From: Eutreptiella sp. 'Long Island Sound 2002'
Lineage: Eukaryota; Euglenozoa; Euglenophyceae; Eutreptiales; Eutreptiaceae
Length of the DNA stretch: 64,000 nt
Assembly: GCA_964036045.1 (NCBI GenBank)
Contig: OZ038381.1
Location: forward strand, 64,294,242 to 64,358,241
Direction of reading: 5' to 3'
Position 1 is the stretch's first letter. Every line of letters begins with the position of its first letter. This document shows positions 23,297 through 35,461 of the stretch, piece after piece. The notes under the pieces are model-generated. The model was given only the letters and a program-made list of their open reading frames with translations, made no database searches and was not told the DNA's origin. The position numbers and the translations under genes are program-made.

Positions 23297-25560
23297 ACAA
23301 TGGCTTGTCTGCCGATACTGCGGACTACGGTGTTTGGCCAAAAAACACTAGTAGTGGTGGAGTCACAAAGGTGGGGGGCTGGTCATTGGTCATAAAGACG
23401 AGAACGGTGCTCTTTTGGAGCACAGAATTGCCATCTCGAGTGAAGACGAGCTGTCTTAATGTGCTGAATGAACACCGTTTTCGGACAAAAAAAGCCAGTC
23501 TCAAGAGCAAGTAAACATGTTGTTACAATCTGTAGGACATTTGGCTACCCGAAAGTTAAGGCATTTGGATCTAGCATGCCAAAAGTGGGGGAGCCCATGG
23601 CAACATATTGCAAATGGTTAGAAACAAATTCGAACATTCTCTAATTTACCAAGTTTTTTTGCTATTTCTTTCTTCTACCAAAAAGCTACATGTGGCCTTC
23701 CCAAAGTAAATCCATTCGGACACCCGAAAAATTGGACGAAAACGCACACATTTGGAATAGCGCAGATGGAAATGGCATGGTAGAACAGTATATGCATCTA
23801 GCTACCGATGGCCCTAAAAAGTGGCGGGCGCGGTGAGGTGAACTCATCCGCAAAAACAAAAAGAACCCGATAGGGTACCACTAAGTGGTTGATGGAGGTC
23901 ACGGATCTGCACTGCCACAAAGTTGTCATTGGGTGGGCGAATGCATGTTGTATTGCCGCTGCCCATCTCCAAATTACAAACAAAAAGGCAATCAAGATTT
24001 GGTTATGAGACCCTTTCTCTCGCTCCATCTACTCCACTCCCCACCCACCCCACACGCAATGTCCGGAAAAAAAAAAGAAAAGAGAAAGAAATCCTCCATG
24101 ATTTCCCGTTTGCTAGCGCCACGGGCTTGAATGGGATGGTGCTACGCACCATCCCATCCACGCCACAATAGTCCTTGGTGCCTTTGATAAAAGGGTTGAG
24201 TCTTGAGTGCCCAAAAGGGGCATGGCTTATCTTGGGAGGGCTTGGGGTAACTTACATTGGACTGCGGTACCATGTGTACCGTTGGGGGTTAGGTTGTGCA
24301 CCATGGGGGGGCTTTGGGTAACATCGGATTGCTTGGGGTACCTTCTGGAAGCTTACGGTACCATTGTTCGGGTTAAACACCCTGAAAGAGTGCCTGGGTC
24401 CCAGGGGTTTGGTTGGGGGACCGCGTAGAAACTAAATTTACTATGGGTTGGGTTCAAGTACATGGGTATAGGTGGCCTTCAGGCTGTGTACCAACGGAAA
24501 GGGGGGGGGGGGTAAGGGCACATTCGGGTACCACACATGGGGTTGGGGTAGCTTAGGGCACCATGGGTACCCGGGTTGCGCGGGGCAACATCAAGGTATC
24601 ATGTGGCAGCGTGAGGGTACCATGGGTTGGATGGTGGTACCTTGGGGAGGTTGGCGGTCCATGGGTCGGGTTGCGGCACGTTGTGGTGGCATGGGGTACC
24701 ATGCATGGAGTTGGGGTATCTTGCGGGGGCTAGTGGTAACATGGGTCAGGGTACCTTGGGGCATGATGTGTTAGCTGGGGTACCTTGGAGGGGGGCCGAG
24801 ACGTAATTAAGTTGCAAGAATCACCTTGGAGGGGGCTTGGGGTTCCTTGCGTTCAGATGGGGTACCTTGCGGGGCCTTGCGGCACTGTGGGTTGGGCTGG
24901 AGTACCCAACATATCCTAGGTAACCCAAATGCTACCCCAAGCATCACCCACCTTCCCCAAACTCCCGTTATTAGCCCGAAGCTACTAGACACACCCTCAA
25001 CCCCATCCATGCAACATCTATGCATGCTTCGAATGTGTGTCCCCTTTAATTGTGTTTGAAAAATGAATGCGGAACATTTTTTTTGGGTCTCCTTATTTTC
25101 CCTTGTTTGCAATACTTCTTCGTGGCCACCAAAAATCACTGCACAATGCATTGCACCCGGTGCCTACTCATACTCGGTTTCCTTGCCATGTTTTTACTAC
25201 TTCATTTCCACTTGGAAATCCATTGCAATCAGTCACTCTCTCTGTCCAAAATGAAATTTTCTACAACTGTGTGCACCTGTGCATGACCATGTGTGGGCAG
25301 GTGGGTAAGGGCGGGTCACACGGGGGCAAAGACAAAAATAAAACCATCACAACCGCAACCAAATGAGCCACTCTGCAAACCTATTTGCCTGAAAACATTT
25401 TGGATCAAAAAACATTTCATCGAGCACTTTGTGGTCCAAAAGAGTCCAAGAGACCTTTTCCCTGGAAAACAGATTTTTGTTGCGTTCACAGGTCATTTTT
25501 TTGTCGAAAAGCTTTCCTTGAAGTGGTGTCTTGCAGAAACAATATTTGTTACAACCCAGC
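23297..25560. repeat. Macrosatellite block C3, right piece
   Basis: Near copy of about 9580-11830, including the hairpin (24124-24164), the G-rich GGTACC repeat and the conserved AT-rich segments. No gene. Confidence 0.82.
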
Positions 25561-25998
25561 AGAGCCTCGTTCTGAACTCAAAGCCCACCAAACCCCTGGG
25601 CCCAAGTCAACAACATACCCACAAAGCAAGCAAGCACCCACATCCCTGACCCGCTTACCTTCTACACCAAACTCCCAGTTCAAACCCAACCACCGAAGAC
25701 ACTCCCAGCGAGCACCAAAGCCCATAGTCCCCAACCCACCAAGCCTGGGGACACTAACCAAAAACTAAACTTGAACCCAAACCACCAACCAAAACCAAAA
25801 GCCACCACCAGGCGCAGGCAAAACAACAAAACACACAAGAAAAAGCAAAAACTGACAACCTGACTTCACACCTTACGTTGCACCTGAGAGAAGAGAGAAA
25901 GGGCAGGGATGGAGGGAGACACTGGGACGGACACAGATGCAAATGACAGGCACAGAGGCAAATGACAGCCACAGATGGAAATGACACAGACACATCAG
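25561..25998. repeat. Macrosatellite block A4, left piece
   Basis: Spacer and first 48-bp repeat unit of block A, broken at ...GACACATCAG by the GC-rich segment; block A resumes at about 28744 and repeats some 60 bp of the broken unit. Confidence 0.8.
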
Positions 25999-27198
25999 AG
26001 GTTTGAGGTTTGAGGTTTGATTTTGCGGGTACTAGACGCCTTTCGGCCCCGGGGGGCCACCTGGTCGGGCCAGGTGATATCCTCCCCACCGGGTCCTAGT
26101 GAGGGGCCCTCCCAGACGCACCCCCTGCCTGGTGGCGGAGTCCCCCGGGTTCACAGGGCTCGGAGCCCCGTCCCTCCCGGCCTTCCCCGTTTCGCCACTC
26201 TGCGATCAGTGCATCAATTCGCAGCCGTGGCTGCGGGCGCTTACCCACTGCGTTGCCCCCCTAATGCGTGGTGGCCCGGGGCGCCGGCGCCGCCTGGCCC
26301 GTCCTACTGACTTGTCGCCAGTGGGACCCCCTTGGGCTGGCGCGGAGGCTGCCTAGCCTAGGGGTTGGGGCGTGGCGCAGTGCGCCACTACTGCCTTGGC
26401 GGGTGCAGTGCCCCGTCCGTGTGTGCGCGGCGCTCGCGGCCGGTTTGGGGGGCTCGGGCCGGTACCTGGTGTTGTGTCACTCCCATTTCCCCCTTCCCGC
26501 CCCGCGTGTCCCTCGCTGCGTGTCGCGGGCCGTCTCGTCCGGGTGTCCCTTACCCTCGCTCGCTGGTACGCCATTCCACGCGGTCTGTGCGTTCCGCGAG
26601 CTCGGTTCGTTTGCTCTTCGTGTGTGTGTGCTCGCGCTCCCGCGGCGTCCGCTCCCCCCCCCCCTGGGTGGTGTGGTGTGCGCACCTCACGTGGTCCCGG
26701 CACTGGGCGCTGGTAGGGCCGTTCCACGTGGTCCGTGCCCCTCCGCTTGTCCTGCCCCGGTTCCTTTTTTTTGAGGCATGGCGGTCCCCCGCCGAAGAAA
26801 CACAAAACATTGCTCCCATGCGAGGTTCACCGACGGACAGCCGCATATGTACAAAAAGAAGTTTAAACCTGCCCAAGGTGCTAAGCACTTTCATAACTGA
26901 AACCATGGGCTAGAAGCAGGCTTTCCTAAATTTGCAATATGTGGACCTGGTGAGTGGCAATGTGGTTTTGTGCCGGATGGTCACTGAAGTTGTCTCAGTG
27001 AGAGGGAAGAGACAGTTGAGTGTGCAGTTTTTTTGCAGGATTTTGGCGATTATTGGTGGTCAGAGGCGATGAAAAAATCGGTGGCTAAAATCAAAAACAG
27101 GAATGTGAAAACACAAGAGAACCTGCAGTCGCCCTGTCCCTTGCGTAGCAACACTGGGCCAATCTGTGTGAGAATTAGTGAAGACCGACAGTGAACAA

Positions 27199-27783
27199 TT
27201 ATCCAATCAAATGGGGTTCTGTTCGGCGTAACTGTTCATATTCTCGAACCAGTTGGATGGCCATCCAGGCTTTGTATTTCACATTTGTTCGACAGCTGAT
27301 GTTGTTCTCGTGAACCACGTTTACCCAAACTTTAGCCATCAAGCGAGAGTATGTAGGGCGGTCGTGAAGTAGTTGCCAAAGTCTTGACTTCAGACGTTTG
27401 TCATCGACTTGAAATTGATCACTGAGAGGAAGGGTGGATCCAGTATTATCTGTTCCAACGTTGCTTGGAGACTCAGGAGCGGTGATAGGATTTGCTTAAT
27501 CATGAGGGAGTGCTAGATCGTGTTCGTCTGCGCCCGAGTTGCTGGACGACTCCAGAGCAGGGAGGGAGTCTGATGCAGAGTGCAGCGATGCGTCTTCAAA
27601 GAGTTGGCATTGTTCGTTGGGACTGTCGTATATGGCCATTGTTCTTGATGTCCAATACGTTGGTGGCGCTGATGCCGCGGATGGCACAGATTCAGGCTCA
27701 TTGTTGGTTGACGAGCTGTCCCAAAAAACGCCCTTTTGGTTCAGAAGCAGCGCAGAACTCGTCACTGTTGTCCCATGATTCAT
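27199..27783 (-). pseudogene. Decayed coding stretch of unknown family
   Basis: From an ATG at 27783 the minus strand reads 95 codons to a TAA at 27496-27498 and then stays open in the same frame for 98 more codons to TAA at 27199-27201. The first half is Ser/Asn/acidic-rich and low in complexity. The second half looks like a folded helical domain (RLKSRLWQLLHD, LMAKVWVNVVHENN, AWMAIQLVREYEQLRR). Two balanced halves in one frame around a single ochre codon suggest a broken gene. Upstream, the open frame runs into GC-rich repeat DNA and is not credible there. Function unknown. Confidence 0.4.
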
Positions 27784-27889
27784 GAAAATCAAGTCTGGCT
27801 TTTTCCTCTGCTGGAGTAGGACCGATGTCGTCCTGAATGGGTTCAGGGGGCACGCGAGGCTCGCTCCTCTTTTCCTTGGATTCGCCGAC

Positions 27890-28743
27890 AGCTCTCGTGT
27901 TGAGGGCCTGCCCCGGTCCCTTGCTCCGTCTGGCGTGCTTGGGGGGGGGCAGTCCGGTCCCAGTTCCCCCCTACCTGGCTTGGGGCTGTGCGCCCCCCGT
28001 GGGGCGGGTCCGTGGCGTATGCCCTGTGTGGGCTGCGTGCCGCGGGGGTGGCGGGGGGCCTTCCCCGGGGGGGTCGCCTGCCACCGTTGCGAGGGGCGTC
28101 TGGTGTCAGGCACTGTCCCTCCCCCCTGCCGCCCGTCCTCTGGGGCGGGCGGCCGGGGTCCCGCGACCCGTGTGTCCCGGGTGCGGTCGGTGCGGGCATG
28201 GGGAGCCAGCAGCGGCCCCACAGCGTGCGCCCTTGCGGGCCGGCATTGCTCGCTGTGGGGGTGGCGGAAGGGCGTCACCGGGGGGGGTGCCTTCCACCGT
28301 TGCGAGGGACGTCTGAGGTCAGGCGCTCCCCCTCCCCCGACTGCCCGCCCACTTGGCGGGCTGTTGGGGTCCGCTACCCACATGCTGTGGGCGCGGGCGT
28401 GTGGATGTGGGGGCTCAACACTGTCCCCTTGGCCTGCACGCCCTGTGGGGGCTGCATGCCGTGGGGGTGGTGGGGGGCCGTCCCCGGGGGGCGGGTGGCC
28501 TGCCACTGTTGTGAGGGGCGTCTGGTGTCAGGCCCTGTCCCTCCCCCGGCCGCCCGTCCTCTAGGGCGGGCAGCCGGGGTTCCGCGACCCGTGTGTCCCG
28601 GGTGCGGTCGCTGCGGGCGTGGGGACCCAGCACCGGCCCCACAGCATGCGCCCTTGCGGGCCGGCGTTGCTCGCTGTGGGGGTGGCGAAAAGGCGTCCCC
28701 GGGGGGGGTGCCTTCCACCGTTGTGAGGGGCGTCTGAGGTCAG
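27890..28743. repeat. 211-bp GC-rich tandem repeat in A-B-A-B dimers
   Basis: The mark GTTGYGAGGGRCGTCTG recurs at about 28084, 28297, 28508 and 28719 (spacing 213, 211, 211). Alternate units share GTGTCAGG or AGGTCAGG endings, so the higher-order unit is about 422 bp. Confidence 0.78.
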
Positions 28744-30690
28744 GCGCAAATGACAGGCCCAGAGGCAAATGACAGCCACAGATGGAAATGACACAGACAC
28801 ATCAGAACGATCGCAAATGACAGCCACAGATGGAAATGACAGAGACACATCAGAACGATTGCAAATGACAGCCACAGATGCAAATGACACAGACACATCA
28901 GAAAAATCTCACTAGACAAACACCTATGCACTCGTAACTCACCCACAGGCACATTCGTAGCACAAACACACTCGAAATGACTCACAAGCACATTCCTAAC
29001 ACAAGCACGCTGGTGTCTCACCCAGAGGCAAATTGGTAACACAACCACACTCGTAACTCACCCACAAGAACATTCATAGCACCAACACACTCGTCACTCA
29101 CCCACAGGCACATTTGTAGCACTAATACACTCGTAACTCGCCGACAGGCACAATCGTAACACAGGCACACTCGTAACTCACCCACAGGCACATTCCTAAC
29201 ACAAGCACGCTCATAACTCACCCAGCAGCACATTGGTAACACAAGCGCGCTCGTAACTCACCCACAGGCACCATCGTAACACAAACACACTTGGAACTCA
29301 CCCACAGGCACATCCGTAACACAAGCACACGCGTAACTCACCCACAGGCGGACTCGTAACACAAGCACACTTGGAACTCACCCACAGGCACCATCGTAAC
29401 ACAAACACACTCGTAACTCACCCACAAGCACATTCGTGACACAGGCACACACGTAACTCACCCACAGGCACCCTCGTAACGCCCACAAACTCGTAACTCA
29501 CCCACAGGCACATTCCTGACACAAGCACACGCGTAACTCACCTACAGGCAGATTCACAACACAAGCACAATCGTAACTCACTCACAGGCACAATCGTAAA
29601 GCCCACACACTCGTAACTCACCCACAGGCACAATCGTGGCACCCACACACTCGTAACTCACCCACAGGCAGATTCGTAACACCATCACCCTCGTGACTCA
29701 CCCACAAGCACAATCGTGGCACCCACACACTCGTAACTCACCCACAGGCAGATTCGTAACACCATCACACTGGTAACTCACCCACCAGCACATCCGCAAC
29801 ACAAGCACACTCGTAACTCACCTACAAGCACATTTGTAACACACACACACACAAACACACACACACTCTCTCGTAACTTACCCTGAACCGGAACTCAATC
29901 TCCAACCTGAAACCTCAAACCTGAACCAGACACAGCATCACACACCGAGGGCGCGGCAAACACACTAACACTTTGCGCGGCGCGCTGACACACACACAGT
30001 GCCCTGACACACAGATCACACACACAGCGCGCTGACATACGAATGACACACACACACCGCGCCAACACACCAAAGACACACACCCAGCGCGCGCCGGACA
30101 CACAAAGACACACCCAGCGCACGCCCAACACACAATCACACACCCAGCACGCGCCAGGCACAGCATCACACACCCAGCGCCCGCCGGACACACAATGTTA
30201 CACAGTCCGACCTAGGACAACCAAAAAAAAAAGCCACCTACCAAACCCAATCTGGAAACCCAAAGGTTCAAAATGCAAAGCACCAACCATTGACATACTG
30301 GGACCAACCTCCTTCAGCGATCTGACTTCCGGTTCTGCAATGTGTCGATATCTTGCTTCATACTTGACTCCAACAACAGGAAGTGGAAAACATGGCAACG
30401 GTAAGCAAGTCTCATTCTAAACTCGAATTCTGTGGTGAACCAGGAGCGGTAGGTTATACTGTAGTGTGTGATACTTCCATAGATGCTATTATGTGCAAAT
30501 CAAAGATATGATAATATTATGCTCTACGCGGGCCTGTGGGTCTCACTTTTTTCCCTCATTACCTGGATCCTCAAGAGAAAGCCCCGAAATTACCAGGAAT
30601 GGATCCACATCCACAGGGTTTGACCTGCGGGACACAATTCGGCAGGCAGAATCTCGATTTGAGGCGATTTTCACTGACACATCGGGAGTT
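28744..30690. repeat. Macrosatellite block A4, right piece
   Basis: 48-bp unit 28744-28915, 40-bp unit 28916-29830, CA-run 29835-29872, ~30-bp GCGCGC unit 29935-30200 and linker 30205-30690. Its end from 29716 is also the start of tandem unit X1. Confidence 0.82.
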
Positions 30691-32401
30691 TTGCTGAAGC
30701 GGTACCCAGAACCTATGGTCCATGGCCCCGAGGCCTGTGAGCCGTCACACCCATGCGGAAGCTGTTGACACCAGCTGTCAGCGGGATATCCCTGTTCTCT
30801 AATCCGCGAGATCTGCAACCCGATCCCTAACCATTAAATCGATGTAGAATTACCATGATTTTACTGTCTTGGTCGATTTTTGGTTAGAGATCGGTGAAAT
30901 ACCCGATTTCTACCGCGATTTCTGATTGTCATGAAATCCCCGCCTGTTGTCGCCTGCTCGCACGCTTTCGTCGCTTCTCCGTGGCAATCTCTACCTCTGG
31001 CTGGTCCGGACGAGGGGTCAATTTTTGAGTTTTTCGAGCTAATATCAGTTTTGGCTGAAACAGCCCATTTTCAGCTACCAACTCCTAGGGGATAATGGCG
31101 GGGCCTTATCTCTGACTCAAAAAGGAGGTTGGAACCAGCCGTTAAGGGAGCATAGGGAGCCACTGTCAGTTGGCCTTGGAGCCCCTTGGTTCCCAGGAAC
31201 TCGCCTGTGGCTCGGCGGGACACCCTCCCCTATGGGCAGAGTTTCAGGGTCCGGACTGAGCAGGGCATGGGTTGTGTTTGAGCCCCCGCCCCAGCCAAGC
31301 ACTGGGAGGGTCCAACCTGGGATTGGGATATGAGTTGGGACTGAGTATCTATTGTCCTGTGATGCCCTTACCCCAGTCCAGTCTTAACCCCATGTGTACA
31401 TATCCTGATGTGTTTCTGTACATACTTTTGTTCCCTTGTTTCAGAGTGGCAAGGATCCTGAAACGCTTTGTCACATGACATGAGCATGAGGATGCCCCTA
31501 TGAGCGCAGTGCTTTGCCTGCCTGCTTGCTTGTGCGTGTCCGCCGCAGCGTCCCGTGGCCAGGCCCCCCACAGGAACGAGTCAAAAGCGTCCCACCGCCG
31601 CGGGGTTACCCATCCCTCGCGTGCCACTTGGGGCCACCTGAACCCCGAGCACCACGGGCTTCGCAGCGCCGCCAGGAGCAACGTCCCGAGCGTCAGCGAC
31701 AGCACCGAGTCCATGAAGGAGGTGTAGCGACCGGAACTCTGACGTCAGCGAGTTCCCTCGGCCGACCAGTACCGGCCGCACTCCCAGCTGCATCACCCAC
31801 CTCCACAACCACCATTGGGCGTCTGGGTCCCAGCCCTGTAGATAGAGTGGACCGCAACAACCGCTTCAACAGCCACCCCCAGGACTAGTCCATCGAGGCA
31901 CACGAGCGTCGATGGTGAACTGGCAGGAGGCAGGCAAGACGTGGCCGCTGCCCCACCCCCATGCTGTGTACCTACTGCGTGGGTTGGTGTGGGGGCAGCA
32001 CTACTGCCACAGCAACCCTCAGTGCGAAGGCGGCATGCCCAGGAGCTTCGAGCTCCGCGAGGATATGGGCGCCGACCGCCTGCAGGCAGTGGAAGACTGG
32101 CTGCGGGTAGAAGGATACGCCTCCCGCTTCCGCCAGAAGCGCTAGAGGGGCTGGACCCGCCCGGACAGGCCCGGCGAAAGGCTGCGCCCCGACGGGATTG
32201 AGGATGACGAGGACCCCAACGAGTACCCGTCGGGCGCTACGATGAACGTCTCTATATGGGACATGATCGAAAAGAAGTTCCGAGAACCGGGGGACGAGTG
32301 TATGCTGCAGGGCAGCAACAGCAGCGCGTCCCCTGGGAAGGAGAAGCGATCTGCCGGGGACAAGAAGCGGAACAAGAAATGGCGGGAGTACCAGGAATCC
32401 C
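29716..32401. repeat. Tandem unit X1 (2,686 bp)
   Basis: End of the 40-bp minisatellite, GCGCGC repeat, linker, a 300-bp spacer (30691-30987) and the first about 1.4 kb of retroelement E2 (30988-32401). The right junction fuses E2 (GGAATCCC) to the minisatellite (GTGGCACCC). In the intact E2 copy the sequence after GGAATCCC is TGGCCGCC (50800-50810). Confidence 0.87.
31912..32145 (+). pseudogene. Copy of E2 leader frame in unit X1
   Basis: 77-codon frame (MVNWQEAGKTW... RFRQKR) ending in TAG, nearly identical to 45309-45542 and 50316-50549. It is followed in frame by the start of the E2 gag-like frame, which is cut at the unit junction. Confidence 0.5.
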
Positions 32402-33337
32402 GTGGCACCCACACATTCGTAACTCACCCACAGGCAGATTCGTAACACCATCACACTGGTAACTCACCCACCAGCACATCCGCAACACAAGCACACTGGT
32501 AACTCACCTACAAGCACATTTGTAACACACACACACACAAACACACACACACTCTCTCGTAACTTACCCCGAACCGGAACTCAATCTCCAACCTGAAACC
32601 TCAAACCTGAACCAGACACAGCATCACACACCGAGGGCGCGGCAAACACAATAACACTTTGCGCGGCGCGCTGACACACACACAGTGCCCTGACACACAG
32701 ATCACACACACAGCGCGCTGACATACGAATGACACACATACACACCGCCAACACAGCAAAGACACACACCCAGCGCACGCCGGACACACAAAGACACACC
32801 CAGCGCGCGCCCAACACACAGTCACACACCCAGCGCGCGCCAGACACAGCATCACACACCCAGCGCCCGCCGGACACACAATGACACAGTCCGACCTAGG
32901 ACAACCAAAAAAAAAAGCCACCTACCAAACCCAATCTGGAAACCCAAAGGTTCAAAATGCAAAGCACCAACCATTGACATACTGGGACCAACCTCCTTCA
33001 GCGATCTGACTTCCGGTTCTGCAATGTGTCGATATCTTGCTTCATACTTGACTCCAACAACAGGAAGTGGAAAACATGGCAACGGTAAGCAAGTCTCATT
33101 CTAAACTCGAATTCTGTGGTGAACCAGGAGCGGTAGGTTATACTGTAGTGTGTGATACTTCCGTAGATGCTACTATGTGCAAATCAAAGATATGATAATA
33201 TTATGCTCTACGCGGGCCTGTGGGTCTCACTTTTTTCCCTCATTACCTGGATCCTCACGAGAAAGCCCCAAAATTACCAGGAATGGATCCACATCCACAG
33301 GGTTTGACCTGCGGGACACAATTCGGCGGGCAGAATC

Positions 33338-33342
33338 TCGAT
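33338..33342. other. Target site duplication of E1 (left)
   Basis: TCGAT; the empty site CTCGATTTGAGG is seen in units X1 and X3 (near 30655 and 46737). Confidence 0.92.
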
Positions 33343-33876
33343 GAAAGTGCTGCCCTAGGTCGTGGATGGTGCCGGAGGGCTCAGGGCCGGCAAGACCAGG
33401 GGGGCAGGCACGCGAGGAGTCGACCTGAACGCTGCTGTTGGGGGCAGAACCGGATACACGGACACCAACGGAGGCAAGAGCGGCGACAACGGAGGCAAGA
33501 TCCATGCTGATTGTTATCCGGCAAAAAATCCCAGTCTATGAAGAAAATTGATGCGGATATTCCTAAGTACATCTGAGTGTCCATATCTATCTGAAAAGAT
33601 TTATATAAATCCGATTGTGAAAAAATGTTTGGCCGATCTGGCTCGCGCACGCGCGTCAGCGGCAATGGGCGATTCCGGGTAAATGATCGGAACGCGGCGG
33701 ATTTACGATGAATGGACCGCGGAATCAGATCCGGCACATCAGAAAAGTATAGGTCTGATCCTGAGACTGAGCTTCGGGGCGGCGATTCCGCCGAAGCAGA
33801 GAAAATGACCAAAATGTAGCCAATCTGGGGCAGATCTGCGAAAATCTGAGCAGATGGGGGTTAGCCGCACTTACAC
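33343..33876 (-). repeat. 3' LTR of E1
   Basis: 534 bp, 98% identical to the 5' LTR. The gag start inside it (33505 downward) runs into host linker sequence and is not a gene. Confidence 0.93.
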
Positions 33877-33890
33877 TCCCCCTCCAAAAA
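33877..33890 (-). promoter_or_regulatory. Polypurine tract of E1
   Basis: TTTTTGGAGGGGGA on the minus strand directly before the 3' LTR; the usual primer for plus-strand synthesis. Confidence 0.85.
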
Positions 33891-35461
33891 CACACTGGGG
33901 TGTGTCTCCACGTCAACGAAGAACGTAGTGCGGGTAAGTCCCAGAAAAAAATAGAAATGTAGCCTCGATGGGGCGAAATCTGCTTGATCTGACCTGATTT
34001 GGGCTGAATTGGCACTGAATCAGGATGGATGAACCTGAAATGAGACAGAATGAGGAGTGACGAACAGTCCTCCGGGCAGTAAAACAGAAGGTTAAGAGGT
34101 AAAAAGCATGTAAACGTATCGAGAATCGATACCAAACCATGCCCTGGTTGAGAATGAGGTAGATTATTGGTGGATTGAGTGGGAGAATCAAGAAATGGAG
34201 TGACATCTCGGCGCCCTGGCACAGTTTAGCTGTCGCGGGCACGCTACGGTGTCCTCCACGTACTCTACATCGTGTTACTCCCGCTTTTCTCGTTCTGAAA
34301 AGTGCAGCATGTGCCTCGGATTTGGCGCATCTGGTGGATGATCACAAGATTCAGCAAGATTGAGAATCAATTTGAGCAGAGATGAAGGAGATGAAACAAT
34401 CACAGAGAGGGAAAACAAATACAAATGTAGTCTGCAGGCCCTAAGTGAACAGAAAAACATCAGCGTCAACGAAGTTAGGCAAAGCCGTAAACAGATCTTC
34501 GAGGAATGAGTGGAGATGACAAGGAAATCAACCTAAACCGTCCTAAAATGAGGGAATTTGCTCATTTTCCTAAGATGAAGGTGAAATGAAGCGGAATGTC
34601 TAGAACTGAAACTACTAACACCTTCGTTTAGACTAGAGTTAATATATATTGTCGTTTATTCAGCTGAATTATGCTTTCCGGCACGTTGGTTCGCGAGCAT
34701 CCAACAGATTCTATGAAAATGTGGATCATGTGATGATGCATCATGATGGGACATGATGGCCCTGGATCCTTGGCATGTAACGCGCCGAAGGTTCGCTGAA
34801 GGCGCTTTACTGACAGTATGTAACTGAGAGACACCGAATAGTCCTTTATTTACAGTGGCGGCGGTGTCAATCGACTTGGACAAGGCCGATCTTTCGATTG
34901 AGTCCCACAAGACACTTGGATTCACCATTTTCGACAGTTTCAGGTCGGATTGAGCTCACATTGGCGTGTGCCAAAAATACACCGAAGCTTACGGAAGCTC
35001 TGAGGTCCGAGAGGTTGCTGTTAGAAGTCCCTAGAGCTCCTAGTGCAGCCAGTACTACAGGGGGTGCCTGTAGGGGTGAATGTCGCTGGCCAGCGTTTTT
35101 ACTATGTACATTTGCTTCCATCTGCACGAGTAGCCCAATTCCAAAGATGCACAGACCAACAGAGACAAGATTACCCCGGATCTGCCTGAATTAAGCCTGA
35201 GTTTGGTTTTTTCTGGACACGGCAGCACACTCCGTGGCTTTCGGCAGCGTATCTACGCCTTGTCTGCCGAACGGAGACCGAAGAAAAGTTGATTGACGTC
35301 AAATTATCAAACATTCGCAGTTCTCCACATCATGTCATAATCAGGAAGAATGAACAGTGGATTGAGCAGAATGTGGTTTTTTCAAGTCGTCAGAACACTC
35401 ACATTGGAATAAGTGGTCGACGAGGCGAGGCGTCGGCGACTCAAGTCACGACGGGTCTCCC
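33891..35461 (-). other. Non-coding 3' region of E1
   Basis: About 1.6 kb between the chromodomain stop and the PPT. AT-rich with no long frame on the element's strand; unusually long for a 3' untranslated region of this group. Confidence 0.65.

Larger units (their letters stand above)
25999..28743. other. GC-rich insertion inside block A4
   Basis: A sharp change in base composition. It begins with three TTTGAGG units, then about 750 bp of very GC-rich, pyrimidine-biased DNA (to about 26775), then ordinary DNA with a decayed coding stretch, then a GC-rich 211-bp tandem repeat to 28743. Both borders lie in the same 48-bp satellite. I recognise neither rRNA nor a retroelement domain. A short + frame (26778-26900, 40 codons, Lys/His-rich) and a GTGAGT...TTTTTGCAG pair (about 26951-27042) hint at an old gene but are not enough for a call. 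Confidence 0.6.

Noticed and set aside
25999-26020. Telomere repeat (TTTGAGG x3)
   Set aside because: Only three units, inside the sequence, with no capping structure; short repeats of this kind can arise at the end of the satellite itself (AACCTCAAACCTGAACC).
26020-26775. rRNA gene or spacer, and long Pro/Arg-rich frames
   Set aside because: High GC content makes open frames in all phases; no conserved rRNA stretch could be recognised.
27810-28506. N-terminal 240 codons of a minus-strand frame joined to the decayed gene
   Set aside because: This part translates the 211-bp GC-rich repeat and is Pro/Gly/Arg low complexity; only the part below 27783 was kept.
33381-33505. A second gag start
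   Set aside because: It is the 3' LTR copy of the LTR-encoded gag codons and runs into host sequence.
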